64,000 nucleotides of DNA from contig WYEG01000026.1 in the NCBI GenBank assembly GCA_009903935.1, positions 1-64,000 of the forward strand, given 5' to 3'. This document shows, piece after piece, positions 17,837 to 27,199 of this stretch. Position numbers and translations under genes: made by a program. The DNA is from Caldimicrobium sp. GTDB taxonomy: Bacteria > Desulfobacterota > Thermodesulfobacteria > Thermodesulfobacteriales > Thermodesulfobacteriaceae. Under the pieces are notes generated by a model, which did not search any database, was not told where the DNA came from, and worked only from the letters and a program-made list of their open reading frames with translations. Within the stretch, counting starts at the first letter, position 1. The number at the start of each line of letters is the position of its first letter.

Positions 17837-18659
17837 CTTCTTTAACCCGTAATCTTTTCCACCATGGCTGGAGAGTTTCAAATCCCAAAAGTTGAGAAAG
17901 CATCTTTCTTAATGTAGCTGGTGTTATGTCTCTCGAAATCTTTCCTCCAACTGCTAATGAGATTTCTCCTCTTTCCTCTGATACGATAACAGCGACAGCA
18001 TCAGATACCTCCGTTATCCCAATACCTGCTCGATGTCTTGTTCCTAAATCTTTAGCAATATCCGGATTTGTAGAAAGAGGAAGAACTACGCCGGCTGCAA
18101 CTATTTTTCCACCGCTTATAACAACTGCCCCATCATGAAGTGGGGATTTAGGATTGAATATGCTTATCAATAGCTCTTCAGAAACTTTAGCATCAAGGAG
18201 CACGGCTCCTTCAAGATAATCCTTAAGACTTATTTCCCTTTCAAACACGATTAAGGCGCCTACCTTTTTTTCAGCAAGTTTAGTAACAGCTTTTACCACT
18301 TCTTCTATACCAAATGAGTATTCAGTCTGAATCCTTGCGATAGGAACTGTTCCTATTTTAGCAAGAGCTTTTCTAATATCATCTTGAAAAACGATGATTA
18401 TGAGTATTAGTAATGAAGACATAAAAGTATGAAGTATCCAGTTTAATGTTAAAAGTTCTAAAATCTCCGAAAAAAAGTAAAGCAGAATAATAACAGTTAA
18501 GCCTGCTAACATTTGTAAGGCTTTTGTCCCTTGAAGCAAAAGAAGAATTCTATATATTAAAAAAGCGACAACTAAAATATCTATTACATCTTTCAACTGT
18601 ATAGAACGAAAAACACTAATAAAATGTTCAATTTCTTGGGGAAAATTTAAGGCAAACAA
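17820..18659 (-). CDS. cdaA: Diadenylate cyclase CdaA
   Basis: CdaA condenses two ATP into cyclic di-AMP. It has three N-terminal membrane helices (roughly 13-85) and a DAC domain with both catalytic signatures visible: DGA at 176-178 (PLHDGAVVI) and RHR at 208-210 (LGTRHRAG). Length 279 matches the family. It lies between folP (13-base overlap) and cdaR. A complete DAC domain indicates that this Gram-negative organism makes c-di-AMP, known from deltaproteobacteria though less studied than in Firmicutes. Confidence 0.95.
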   Translation of the reverse strand: MFALNFPQEIEHFISVFRSIQLKDVIDILVVAFLIYRILLLLQGTKALQMLAGLTVIILLYFFSEILELLTLNWILHTFMSSLLILIIIVFQDDIRKALAKIGTVPIARIQTEYSFGIEEVVKAVTKLAEKKVGALIVFEREISLKDYLEGAVLLDAKVSEELLISIFNPKSPLHDGAVVISGGKIVAAGVVLPLSTNPDIAKDLGTRHRAGIGITEVSDAVAVIVSEERGEISLAVGGKISRDITPATLRKMLSQLLGFETLQPWWKRLRVKEDEKRA

Positions 18660-19504
18660 GGTTTTCTCCCTTGTAAGGTCTTAAAAACGGCTAAAGCATC
18701 TTTATTTATGCTTATATTGTGGACACGGAAGATGTTTACACCCTGAAGGTAGCACCAAAGCGTAACCCCGGCAGTTCCTGCATCCCTTTCATAAGGGGGC
18801 TTTTTTATGATTTCACCTATGAACCCCTTTCTTGAAGCCCCAATAAGTATAGGTGAACCAAGCTCTTTAAAGGATGATAAATTCCTGAGAAGGGTAAGGT
18901 TGTGTTCAAAGGTTTTCCCAAAACCAATACCAGGGTCGATGATAATTTTTTCTTCCGATATTCCTTGGGAAATCAAGTAGTCTTTTCTCTGATATAGAAA
19001 GTCTTTAACTTCCTTTACGACATCATGATAGGTCGGTGAGACCTGCATGGTTTTTGGTGTTCCTTGCATATGCATTATGATAACGGGACAGGCAAAATCT
19101 TTAACTACATCGACCATTCTATTGTCAAACCTAAGAGCGCTTATGTCGTTTACTATGTCTGCTCCTTCTTTAAGGGCTAACTCTGCAACCTTAGCCTTAT
19201 AAGTATCAACGGATATAATCGCCTGGGGGAAGTTTTTTCTTAGTTCTCTTATAACAGGTATAACCCTTTTTAGCTCTTCCTCTTCTGAAACTGGGTCAGC
19301 AAAAGGTCTTGTAGATTCTCCGCCTACATCGATGATATCAGCTCCCTCCTGTAAAAGCCTTTCAGCTTGAACTAACGCTTTTTCAAGAGCTAAGTATCTT
19401 TCTCCATCTGAAAAAGAATCAGGAGTAACGTTTAATATTCCCATAAAAAAGGGACCTTCTTTCCAATCAAACAATTTGTCCCTAATTTTTAAAGGTTTCA
19501 GCAT
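18647..19504 (-). CDS. folP: Dihydropteroate synthase
   Basis: FolP joins p-aminobenzoate to hydroxymethyl-dihydropterin diphosphate in folate synthesis. The 285 residues show GILNVTPDSFSDG, ADIIDVGGESTRP, IISVDTYKAKVA, IIDPGIGFGKT and the C-terminal RVHN. No strong Shine-Dalgarno precedes the ATG. It is 32 bases downstream of ftsH and leads into cdaA; the ftsH-folP pairing is conserved in many bacteria. Confidence 0.95.
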   Translation of the reverse strand: MLKPLKIRDKLFDWKEGPFFMGILNVTPDSFSDGERYLALEKALVQAERLLQEGADIIDVGGESTRPFADPVSEEEELKRVIPVIRELRKNFPQAIISVDTYKAKVAELALKEGADIVNDISALRFDNRMVDVVKDFACPVIIMHMQGTPKTMQVSPTYHDVVKEVKDFLYQRKDYLISQGISEEKIIIDPGIGFGKTFEHNLTLLRNLSSFKELGSPILIGASRKGFIGEIIKKPPYERDAGTAGVTLWCYLQGVNIFRVHNISINKDALAVFKTLQGRKPCLP

Positions 19505-19536
19505 AAAATAAATAATAGCTTTCGAAGGGAATTTTT

Positions 19537-21330
19537 TTAATTTCCCTGCAGGAGAAGCTTAAACCTTTCAGCCTCTATAGTTTCCTCTTCAAGCAAGGTG
19601 TTTGCTACAAGGTGAAGCTTATCAACATAGGTTGTAAGAATAGTCTTAGCCTTTTGATAGCACTCAGTAATAATGTTTCGAATTTCTAAATCAATTAGCC
19701 TTGCTGTCTCTTCAGAATAATCTTTTAGCTGAAAAAGCTCCTTTCCGAGAAAGACCTGCTCCTCTGTTTTCCCATAGGTTAAAGGACCTAAGGTTTTACT
19801 CATGCCAAATTCACAGACCATTTTTCTGGCGATTTGGGTAGCCCGCTTAAGGTCATCCCTTGCACCTGAGGAAAGCATGTTAAAGATCAACTCCTCGCTT
19901 ACTCTTCCCCCAAGAAGCACGGTTATCTTTTTTAAAAGATAGTCTTCAGTGTAAATGTGCCTGTCGTCAATGGGCAGTTGTTGAGTAACCCCAAGAGCCA
20001 TTCCCCTTGGAATAATGCTGATCTTATGAACTGGGTCAGGGTCTGGTAAATAGTAAGCTACCAAGGCATGTCCTGCTTCGTGATAGGCAATAATCTTTTT
20101 TTCCTCTTCGCTCATAGCATATCCTTTTCTTTCCTTTCCCATCAATATCTTATCCTTTGCCTCCTCAAGGTCTTCCATATCAACTAATTCTTTTCCTTTT
20201 TTAGCCGCAATGAGTGCTGCCTCATTCATTAGATTTTCAAGATTTGCTCCTGTAAAACCAGGTGTGCTTTTAGCGATCACCCTTAAATCCACGTTTGGGG
20301 CAAGCTTTACTTTCTTAGCGTAAATTTTTAGGATTGCTTCCCTCCCGTTAACATCAGGAGGGGGAACATAAATATGCCTATCAAACCTTCCAGGTCTCAG
20401 CAGAGCTGGGTCAAGTATGTCAGGTCTATTCGTTGAAGCAAGAACAACGATACCTTCCGCGGTGTCAAATCCATCCATTTCTACAAGAAGCTGATTTAGC
20501 GTTTGTTCTCTTTCGTCATGACCACCCCCAAGCCCAGCCCCTCTCATCCTCCCCACCGCATCTATCTCATCAATGAAGATTATGCAGGGAGCATGAGCTT
20601 TAGCTTGAGCAAAAAGGTCCCTAACCCTTGCTGCTCCAACACCCACAAACATCTCTACAAAATCTGACCCGCTGATGCTAAAGAAAGGAACGCCAGCCTC
20701 GCCAGCAACAGCCTTAGCTAATAAGGTCTTCCCGGTCCCAGGCGGTCCAACAAGTAAGATACCTTTAGGAATTCTTGCTCCCAGACGGGTAAACTTGTGT
20801 GGGTTCTTTAAAAATTCAACAACTTCTTGCAGTTCCTCTTTAGCCTCTTCAACACCTGCTACATCCTTAAAAGTAACTTTGCTTTCCCCCTCCTTAATCA
20901 ATCTTGCACGGCTTTTAACAAAGGAGAAAGTGCGGTTTCCTGGTTGCACTTGGCGCATAAAAAGGACCCAAAGTATGATCAACACAAAAAATGGTAGCCA
21001 AGAAATAAGAAAGTTTGTGACCCATCCCCCTTGACCATCTGGTTTAACTGTAATCTTTACGTTTTTCTCTTTTAATTTGCTTATTAAATCTTTGTCCTCT
21101 GGGAGTATATAGGTTGAAAATTCTTTACCGTCCCTTAGCTTTCCAGTGACATGTTTACCTTCTATAACAACCTCTACGACCTCGTTATTTTCAAGCTTAG
21201 ACAAAAATTCAGAATAGTTAAGGTTTAAAGTTGGAGAAAGACTCAATTCCTGAAGGAAGTAATTATAACCTACGAGGATCAAGGCTCCAATTATTAACCA
21301 AACTAATAAAAGCTTAGATATCCCTTTCAT
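19537..21330 (-). CDS. ftsH: ATP-dependent zinc metalloprotease FtsH
   Basis: A membrane-anchored AAA+ protease of 597 residues. Two helices (about 7-25 and 107-126) flank a periplasmic domain. The AAA module has Walker A GPPGTGKT at 195-202, Walker [10 protein letters not shown] and the second region of homology (LLRPGRFDR). The zinc site HEAGH is at 417-421 with the third ligand further on in the peptidase domain. It degrades misfolded membrane proteins and regulators. It sits between tilS and folP, a frequent order (tilS-ftsH-folP). Confidence 0.97.
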   Translation of the reverse strand: MKGISKLLLVWLIIGALILVGYNYFLQELSLSPTLNLNYSEFLSKLENNEVVEVVIEGKHVTGKLRDGKEFSTYILPEDKDLISKLKEKNVKITVKPDGQGGWVTNFLISWLPFFVLIILWVLFMRQVQPGNRTFSFVKSRARLIKEGESKVTFKDVAGVEEAKEELQEVVEFLKNPHKFTRLGARIPKGILLVGPPGTGKTLLAKAVAGEAGVPFFSISGSDFVEMFVGVGAARVRDLFAQAKAHAPCIIFIDEIDAVGRMRGAGLGGGHDEREQTLNQLLVEMDGFDTAEGIVVLASTNRPDILDPALLRPGRFDRHIYVPPPDVNGREAILKIYAKKVKLAPNVDLRVIAKSTPGFTGANLENLMNEAALIAAKKGKELVDMEDLEEAKDKILMGKERKGYAMSEEEKKIIAYHEAGHALVAYYLPDPDPVHKISIIPRGMALGVTQQLPIDDRHIYTEDYLLKKITVLLGGRVSEELIFNMLSSGARDDLKRATQIARKMVCEFGMSKTLGPLTYGKTEEQVFLGKELFQLKDYSEETARLIDLEIRNIITECYQKAKTILTTYVDKLHLVANTLLEEETIEAERFKLLLQGN

Positions 21331-21389
21331 TTTCTACCCTTTATAATTTTTTTTCTTTATAAAAATTCTATATCAATCTCTTCTCAAAT

Positions 21390-22775
21390 TCAAGCGTTAG
21401 AGTTTTCTAACCTTATAAGAAGCACATCCCCAGTAGTCTCTGTGGGTCTAAACATAGGATGAATATACAGCCCATAGACAGCGAGTATTTCCCCGTCCTT
21501 TTCAACGATTAATAAAGAGTCTCGTTTATAAGCAGGCACCCTTTTTTCCCACAAGAATTTTTTTAATTTTTTATGCCCTAAGCCAGGAATGGATATTCTA
21601 TCTCCTGGCCTCCGGTTTCTGATAATTATCGGAAAAGCAACCTTATTGGCATCAAGGAGGATAGCCCTTTGTAAAAAAGCGGAGTCAGGTAGGCTTTTTA
21701 TGCTAATTTTTTCAACTAAAACTTTACCTAAATTTTTAAAAGGCAAATCATAAATCCCAGGGGAGGAGATAACCAATTCAAAGGGTTCTGCAGTGGTTAT
21801 TCTTTGGCTTATTCTAATATATCCTGGACCCCGGTAGACACAAAAATTCCCGGGTAAACATACAGGACCTTTAGCTTTCCCAGTTAACAGTGTCTCAATT
21901 TGAAAAATATGTCGTGAGGTGATTCTAAAAAGGGGTAGCCCCCTCTCATGGAAGGCTAAAAAATATACCCTTCTCCTGATAACTGAAGGAAGTTTTTTTA
22001 ACTCTGCTAACTTAAGGGCTAAATCGTCATCGATAGTGGCTTTAACTTTATTAAAAGTTTCATGAGCTAAACCTTCTATAAGCTCTTCTTCCTCAGCGAT
22101 GATGACTGCAGTTTTTCTAACTGCCTCTTTAATCTTGGGATTAAACTCTTTAGCTAAAAAGGGGATTAAAACATGCCTCACTTTATTTCTCAAAAAACGA
22201 AGGTCTTCGTTGGTAGGGTCATCCCTCCAACTCAAACCCTTTTCTTGAGCGTATTTTTTAATCTCTTCTTTAGTGAGAAAAAGTAGGGGACGAACTATCA
22301 AATCCTCTCTTTTCAAAGGAATACCCGCAAGACCTCTTCTACCCGTGCCTCGGATAATTTTCATGAATATCTCTTCTGTCAGGTCATCAAGATGATGAGC
22401 AAGAGCAATCTTTTGAAAGTCATAGATCCTTGCTAATTCATACCAGGCTCGATATCTTAATTCTCGCCCCGCCATTTCAAGGCTTAATCCCTCTCGCTTA
22501 GCGTACATTGGAACTGGAGCAGAGGTGATAAAAAGCGGCAATCGTTTTTCTTTGCATAACCTGTATACAAAAAGAGCATCCTCAAGGGAATTTTTCCGAA
22601 TCCGATGGTCGTAATGAGAGACAAACAGCTTAAGGTTAAAGTGGTCTCTTAGCTCTAATAAAATGTCAAGGAGGGCAACAGAATCGAGCCCAGCTGATAC
22701 CGCAACAAGGACCCTGTCTCCAGGCTGAAAAAGATTGTTCTCTTCAATAAATCTTTTAATCCTTCGCAGTAGCAA
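21390..22775 (-). CDS. tilS: tRNA(Ile)-lysidine synthase
   Basis: TilS modifies C34 of the CAU-anticodon tRNA to lysidine so it reads AUA. The 461 residues have an N-terminal PP-loop ATPase domain and the C-terminal TilS domains (NRRPGDRISIPGLGHKKLKKFL). The PP-loop reads SAGLDS rather than the usual SGGxDS; a small-residue change likely tolerated but worth noting. The start overlaps the end of the upstream helical protein gene by 20 bases. AUA codons are used in this window, so the modification is needed. Confidence 0.93.
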   Translation of the reverse strand: MLLRRIKRFIEENNLFQPGDRVLVAVSAGLDSVALLDILLELRDHFNLKLFVSHYDHRIRKNSLEDALFVYRLCKEKRLPLFITSAPVPMYAKREGLSLEMAGRELRYRAWYELARIYDFQKIALAHHLDDLTEEIFMKIIRGTGRRGLAGIPLKREDLIVRPLLFLTKEEIKKYAQEKGLSWRDDPTNEDLRFLRNKVRHVLIPFLAKEFNPKIKEAVRKTAVIIAEEEELIEGLAHETFNKVKATIDDDLALKLAELKKLPSVIRRRVYFLAFHERGLPLFRITSRHIFQIETLLTGKAKGPVCLPGNFCVYRGPGYIRISQRITTAEPFELVISSPGIYDLPFKNLGKVLVEKISIKSLPDSAFLQRAILLDANKVAFPIIIRNRRPGDRISIPGLGHKKLKKFLWEKRVPAYKRDSLLIVEKDGEILAVYGLYIHPMFRPTETTGDVLLIRLENSNA

Positions 22776-23511
22776 GGTCTAAAAGTTCCTTTCCTTCCCT
22801 CTTATGCCTATTAAAAGCAGTCTTAGCAAGACGGATTAGCTCGCCAGAAATATCACGAAGAGGTCTTGGCTCGCCATATTCAGTGTATATAGCCGTAGGA
22901 GGAGGAGCTTTTTTAATTTTTAGTTTGGAAGAAAGCTCTTCATAGATTTGTCCTTTATCTTCAGTCTCACCAATCTCTGGTTGCTCACCACTTGATAACT
23001 TACTAAAAAAACCCAAAATAGCCGAAATATCAAAGCGTTTGTGAAAGGCTTCTGTATCTTTGACTAATTCTTCATAGTATTCTTGAAATGTCTTTAATTT
23101 TTCATTATAAGCCTTTGCTGATTCCTGCAAGTCTTTATAAATTTCTAAAAAGAGCTTAACAAATCTATTTTTAGTAGTAAATGCAAAAGGTGCCCCTAAT
23201 TTCTTAAACAGTATCTTTTTTATGTTTTCGGATTCCAAGATCTGTTGAAAATAGCATCCCTTTAAATCAAACCCCGTAATTTTTTTGAACTCTTCGATGA
23301 GGTCATCATCTCTTAACATCATAACAAGTCTACAAACATTTTTTAGTAATCTTTCTTCAAATTTATCCATTTCTTTGATATCTCTTTGATAGTTCTCCCA
23401 GCTTTCTTCTAAAAATTTTTTTTCAGAGAAATACTCTTCAGCAATTTCTCTTTTAACTTCAGAGCTTAAAGTTTCAGCTATATCTTCCCAACCTTTGATA
23501 GTACTCATCAT
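22756..23511 (-). CDS. Unknown predominantly helical protein next to FapA
   Basis: I do not recognise this 251-residue protein. It is charged, almost all predicted helix (long amphipathic stretches such as SWENYQRDIKEMDKFEERLL and LQESAKAYNEKLKTFQEYYE), followed by a Pro-rich linker (APPPTAIYTEYGEPRPL) and a helical tail. No signal peptide or membrane segment is seen. Its start overlaps the FapA-family gene stop (23508-23511) and its end overlaps tilS, so it is co-translated with both. The pairing suggests it works with the FapA-family protein, but that is inference. Confidence 0.7.
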   Translation of the reverse strand: MMSTIKGWEDIAETLSSEVKREIAEEYFSEKKFLEESWENYQRDIKEMDKFEERLLKNVCRLVMMLRDDDLIEEFKKITGFDLKGCYFQQILESENIKKILFKKLGAPFAFTTKNRFVKLFLEIYKDLQESAKAYNEKLKTFQEYYEELVKDTEAFHKRFDISAILGFFSKLSSGEQPEIGETEDKGQIYEELSSKLKIKKAPPPTAIYTEYGEPRPLRDISGELIRLAKTAFNRHKREGKELLDLATAKD

Positions 23512-24965
23512 TTTCCACCTTCTTTAAATTTAATTTCTGTCACATCTAAATAAAAAACAATCGGACCATTTAATTCTTCATTATTGGTATAAGTGAATTC
23601 AGCGATCCTAAGGATAACATTTGGATAAATTTTCTGTTGAATTTTTATGGTCTTCTTTCTATAATCTGTAAGTTTAGTTGATAGGTCTTTTAGAATAGGC
23701 TCAAGCTTTGCAATTTCTTCAGTTATTCTTTTTCTTTCATTAATCAGCTTTTCTACATACTTTAGCTTTTCTTCAGTTAACCTTCCCTCTTCTTTCAGCT
23801 TCGAAGCTAACTTCAATCCATCATCTATTTTTTTAAGAAACTTATTTAGAATTTCTATTCTTTCAAAAGTTACTAAATACTCGTTAACTATATCGGGATA
23901 ATAGCCTGCCCCAATTATGGTTAAGGTTTGAGCAGTATGTCCAACTATCTTAACCTCAACATTACCGATTGCCCTAACCTCGCCACCATAAATCAACCCC
24001 TTACCCTCAATGGCTATTAGGTCACCCTCCGCAAGAGTATCAGTAAACACTAAATAATCTTTTACATAGAGGTTTCCATGCACCAAAATTTTAGCAAATT
24101 CTGCCCCCCTGATTTTAGCCTCACCCCAAACCTCAACAGTTGTATCCTCACCTCTTATTACGCCCTCGGCTATGAAATTACCCTTAACTTCGATTTTAAC
24201 CTTATTTTCAGTGCATCCTCTTAATTCAAGGTCTCCTTCAACTATTACTTTAAAGCCAAACTTTACATCCCCTTGAATGGTTAGTTTTTTTCCATAAAAA
24301 TAGATATTGCCTACAGAAAAATCTACATCTCCCTTTAAAACATACTCCGGTAGTACATCAATCTTACCTTTTTCAAAAGTCACTACTCCACTAATCTTTG
24401 CCTTTATGAGCCTTTCTTTTTCATCAAGGTAAACATTATCTGAAAGTTCAAAGTTTTTTTCTTCCTTTAAAGGGGGTGGTTGGATCTCTTCTCCAAATAC
24501 ATTAATCCCTGGAGTTGGAGGGGTAAGAGGGTGCCATTTAGCTATCGCTTCTCCCTCTTTGACACAAAGGATTTTTTGAACCTTTTCCCTTAAATCTTCC
24601 GCTTTTCCTTCATCTTCAGGAATTTCTTTTATCAAGTCTTCTTCGGTTTTCTTTATCAATCTTTCAAATTTAGGCAGAAATTCTATTCTCTCAGGATGAC
24701 CTTCTCGTGGGGGATGCCCCATGGCTACGATAAGTTTTCCGTCGAGCTCATCAGGTTCTTCTAAGACAAATTGTATACCCTGAGATATAAGAAACTCTTT
24801 AATTTTGGGGTAGTTTTTAAGAAATTTTCGCTTATCCTCCCTTGTTACCAAAGGAGTTTCTAAAAGCACAACCATTTTATCTGAAGTTACTCTAAAGACA
24901 TAATTATCGTAGGTTAATCCTTCCTCTAGGAAAGTTTTTTTATCAGCTAATTCTTCCTTTTCCAA
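23508..24965 (-). CDS. FapA-family (DUF342) polymer-like beta-helix protein
   Basis: A 485-residue protein of the FapA/DUF342 family. The N-terminal ~170 residues form an alpha/beta region. Residues 200-370 are a run of short hydrophobic beta repeats with glycines and turns (KGDVDFSVGNIYFYGKKL, VEGDLELRGC, VKGNFIAEGVIRG), which fold as a right-handed beta-helix. The C-terminal ~100 residues are a coiled coil. The molecular role of most FapA-family proteins is unknown; some are tied to cell-surface or motility control. It overlaps plsY upstream and the helical protein downstream. Confidence 0.85.
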   Translation of the reverse strand: MEKEELADKKTFLEEGLTYDNYVFRVTSDKMVVLLETPLVTREDKRKFLKNYPKIKEFLISQGIQFVLEEPDELDGKLIVAMGHPPREGHPERIEFLPKFERLIKKTEEDLIKEIPEDEGKAEDLREKVQKILCVKEGEAIAKWHPLTPPTPGINVFGEEIQPPPLKEEKNFELSDNVYLDEKERLIKAKISGVVTFEKGKIDVLPEYVLKGDVDFSVGNIYFYGKKLTIQGDVKFGFKVIVEGDLELRGCTENKVKIEVKGNFIAEGVIRGEDTTVEVWGEAKIRGAEFAKILVHGNLYVKDYLVFTDTLAEGDLIAIEGKGLIYGGEVRAIGNVEVKIVGHTAQTLTIIGAGYYPDIVNEYLVTFERIEILNKFLKKIDDGLKLASKLKEEGRLTEEKLKYVEKLINERKRITEEIAKLEPILKDLSTKLTDYRKKTIKIQQKIYPNVILRIAEFTYTNNEELNGPIVFYLDVTEIKFKEGGK

Positions 24966-25549
24966 GGATTTTCCTCTCCCTTTATAAGTCTTTTAATATT
25001 ATCTCGGTGTTTTATCCAGATCAATAAAGTCAAAGCTAAGCTACTAAAGAAGTATTCTTTAGGGTAGTTAAAAAAATAGATCAAGATTGGAAGAACTAAG
25101 GAGAAGGCAAGCGAGCCTACGGATACATAGTTTGTTAAATATACCATTAAAAGAAAAAAAATAAGCGAAAGCAAAGAGGGTAGGGGAGTTAAAACTAAAA
25201 AAGTGCCAATGGTTGTAGCTACTCCTTTTCCACCTTTAAGTTTTAAAAATAGAGAATACATATGTCCAAGAACAGCAAAAAAAGCTACTCCAGCATAAAG
25301 GCTCGGTGCTTCGTGAAAGCTTAATCCGGTTGCAAATTTAGCGATGAAAAGGGCAATAATCCCCTTTCCGGCATCTCCAAGGAAAGTAATAACGCCCCAT
25401 TTTTTGCCAAGAAGCCTTGCTACATTCGTAGCCCCTGGATTTTTACTTCCAGCTTTCCGCGGGTCAACCCCTTGAGGAAGACTTACAACCAAGGCAAAGG
25501 GAATGGAACCTAAAAGATAGGCAAGTAAAAGGAAGGGGAGGGGGTTCAC
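24947..25549 (-). CDS. plsY: Glycerol-3-phosphate acyltransferase PlsY
   Basis: PlsY transfers an acyl group from acyl-phosphate to glycerol-3-phosphate, the first step in phospholipid synthesis. It is a 200-residue integral membrane protein with about five helices and the family motifs GSKNPGATN (34-42) and KLKGGKGVAT. It lies between rpmA and the FapA-family gene, with which it overlaps by 19 bases. Confidence 0.95.
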   Translation of the reverse strand: MNPLPFLLLAYLLGSIPFALVVSLPQGVDPRKAGSKNPGATNVARLLGKKWGVITFLGDAGKGIIALFIAKFATGLSFHEAPSLYAGVAFFAVLGHMYSLFLKLKGGKGVATTIGTFLVLTPLPSLLSLIFFLLMVYLTNYVSVGSLAFSLVLPILIYFFNYPKEYFFSSLALTLLIWIKHRDNIKRLIKGEENPWKRKN

Positions 25550-25570
25550 AAATTTTAACCCCCTATTGCC

Positions 25571-25831
25571 TTAGGCTTGAGATACCGGATAGACGCTTAC
25601 CACCTTTTTTCCGTGTCTGGTTTCAAACTTAACCACGCCGGGAATCTTAGCAAAGATTGTATAGTCTCTGCCAAGACCCACATTAAAACCTGGATGAACC
25701 TTAGTGCCTCTCTGACGAACGATAACCTCGCCAGCCTTCACAAATTGACCGTCAAACCTTTTTACTCCCAGGCGCTTTGATTCTGAATCTCGTCCGTTTC
25801 TTGAAGCACCACCCGATTTTTTATGAGCCAT
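25571..25831 (-). CDS. rpmA: Ribosomal protein L27
   Basis: An 86-residue basic protein starting [19 protein letters not shown], the bL27 signature, which places the flexible N-terminus near the peptidyl-transferase centre. [11 protein letters not shown] is also diagnostic. There is no N-terminal cleavage extension of the Firmicutes type. It follows rplU by 13 bases in the usual rplU-rpmA order. Confidence 0.97.
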   Translation of the reverse strand: MAHKKSGGASRNGRDSESKRLGVKRFDGQFVKAGEVIVRQRGTKVHPGFNVGLGRDYTIFAKIPGVVKFETRHGKKVVSVYPVSQA

Positions 25832-25844
25832 GCTTTCTCACCCC

Positions 25845-26156
25845 CTAAACAACGATTTCTTTAATCTCTACCAGAGTATACCACTGTCTATGCCCCTTTT
25901 TTCTTTTATAACCCTTTTTGGGCTTCTTTTTGAAAACTATGACCTTAGGACCCCTTGAGTGTTCTAAAATTTTTGCTACAACTTTAGCCCCTTCCACTTT
26001 GGGTTGTCCAATCAAAACTTCATCTCCTTTGTTAACTAATAAAACCTCAGGGAACTCAATTTCTTGGGATACCTCTCCTTCTATCTTTTCGATGACAAGC
26101 TTCATGCCCGGCTCCACAACATACTGTTTCCCACCAGTCTTGATAACCGCAAACAC
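25845..26156 (-). CDS. rplU: Ribosomal protein L21
   Basis: bL21, a 23S-binding large-subunit protein, 103 residues starting FAVIKTGGKQYVVEPG after the initiator. The frame is open to 26264, but the real start is GTG 26156: GGGAGGTGG stands directly upstream, the promoter at 26185-26212 lies beyond it, and the usual protein begins there. C-terminal KKPKKGYKRKKGHRQ is the L21 RNA-binding motif. Confidence 0.96.
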   Translation of the reverse strand: MFAVIKTGGKQYVVEPGMKLVIEKIEGEVSQEIEFPEVLLVNKGDEVLIGQPKVEGAKVVAKILEHSRGPKVIVFKKKPKKGYKRKKGHRQWYTLVEIKEIVV

Positions 26157-26184
26157 AAGACCACCTCCCAATTTTTTCTTTTTT

Positions 26185-26212
26185 AATCTATAATAAAAGC
26201 AAAGGATGTCAA
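26185..26212 (-). promoter_or_regulatory. Sigma70-type promoter of rplU-rpmA
   Basis: On the minus strand TTGACA (26207-26212) and TAGATT (26185-26190) are spaced by 16 bases, about 29 bases upstream of the GTG start. The divergent gene to the right shows no comparable element. Confidence 0.65.
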
Positions 26213-26303
26213 GTAGTAAACTTTCATTAACTAAGAGTTCTAACCTATGAGCTATCGCTGGCAACCGCCAAGTAAAAACTTTAAACCACTTTGGGAGGGC
26301 AAA

Positions 26304-26735
26304 ATGCTTGAAAAGATCGACCTTGGCAACGGTTTAATTTTGGAAATTTGGGATTATTCAAGAAAGCTTGCTGGAGACCGCTGGTTGGTTGGTTTTCTCG
26401 CTCAAGTAGGAGTTAAACCAAGACGGGAGGATTTTTCATCAACCTTTTATTATGAACAGTTCCTTCAAAAAACAGATGGTTTCCTTTATTATCGCTATCA
26501 AAAGGAAAGAACCTTTATCCCTGAAGGAGAAGTCTCAGCTATCTATCAAAGCCTAAAAGAGAATTTTTTAAAGGCTGTGCTTCCATACATCACGAGACCA
26601 GGCTTTAAAGATAAGCTTATCGCCACTGAGGTAGCAAACTTTGAAAAAAGAGTAGACTGGGAGCTTTATCTTCAAAAAAAGGAAGAAGAGGAAGCAGAAT
26701 TAGAAGAAAAATATAAAAATAAAGAATTTATTTAA
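26304..26735 (+). CDS. Unknown conserved-looking small protein
   Basis: I do not recognise the family. The 143-residue product (from ATG 26304, GGGAGGG upstream; the frame is open from ATG 26247, adding 19 residues) is soluble, with an N-terminal part that looks beta-rich (MLEKIDLGNGLILEIWDYS) and a C-terminal helical, strongly acidic tail (KKEEEEAELEEKYKNK). It starts a run of three same-strand genes (flavodoxin-like, DUF429) that are nearly contiguous. Function unknown. Confidence 0.7.
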   Translation: MLEKIDLGNGLILEIWDYSRKLAGDRWLVGFLAQVGVKPRREDFSSTFYYEQFLQKTDGFLYYRYQKERTFIPEGEVSAIYQSLKENFLKAVLPYITRPGFKDKLIATEVANFEKRVDWELYLQKKEEEEAELEEKYKNKEFI

Positions 26736-26737
26736 AC

Positions 26738-27199
26738 TTGACAAAAGCAGAGGTTTTCTATTTTAGCTATACTGGAACCTGCAAAAAGATCGCCAAATTT
26801 TTAGGAACTGAGTTAAACCTACCAATTAAAGAAATTAAGCCACCGAGATTACCTTACTTAGCCTGGCTTGCCTTATCTTTTATCCCTGGGGTACCTATAC
26901 CCTCAAAAGTCCCCCTCCCTCAAAGCGAAAATTTAATCCTTGTCTTTCCGAAATGGACCATAAACTGTCCGCCCATCACCTATTTTTATTTTCTTTGTAA
27001 AAAAAGGGGCGTGAAATTAAAGAAAATTTTGCTCATTATTTCCTACGGAGGATTTAGAGAAGAGCCTTACGCTAAGCATTATGTAAGAAAGTTTAAAGAT
27101 TTAAGCGATGAGATTAAATTGTTCCTAATAAAAAGGAAGGAAACAGAAGAAAAACTACCATCCTTGCTGGAATGGATAAAGAAAAATTTAGAAATTTAG
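26738..27199 (+). CDS. Flavodoxin-like FMN-binding protein
   Basis: A 153-residue protein with the flavodoxin phosphate loop YFSYTGTCKKIAKFL near the N-terminus (SxTGTxxxxA pattern) and an alternating alpha/beta order through LILVFPKWTINCPPITYF. It lacks a ferredoxin domain, so it is not the EFR1 type. The start is TTG 26738, three bases after the previous stop, with no clear Shine-Dalgarno; re-initiation is likely. The start is the least certain part. The loop between strands is short, so the fold call is moderate. Confidence 0.65.
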   Translation: MTKAEVFYFSYTGTCKKIAKFLGTELNLPIKEIKPPRLPYLAWLALSFIPGVPIPSKVPLPQSENLILVFPKWTINCPPITYFYFLCKKRGVKLKKILLIISYGGFREEPYAKHYVRKFKDLSDEIKLFLIKRKETEEKLPSLLEWIKKNLEI

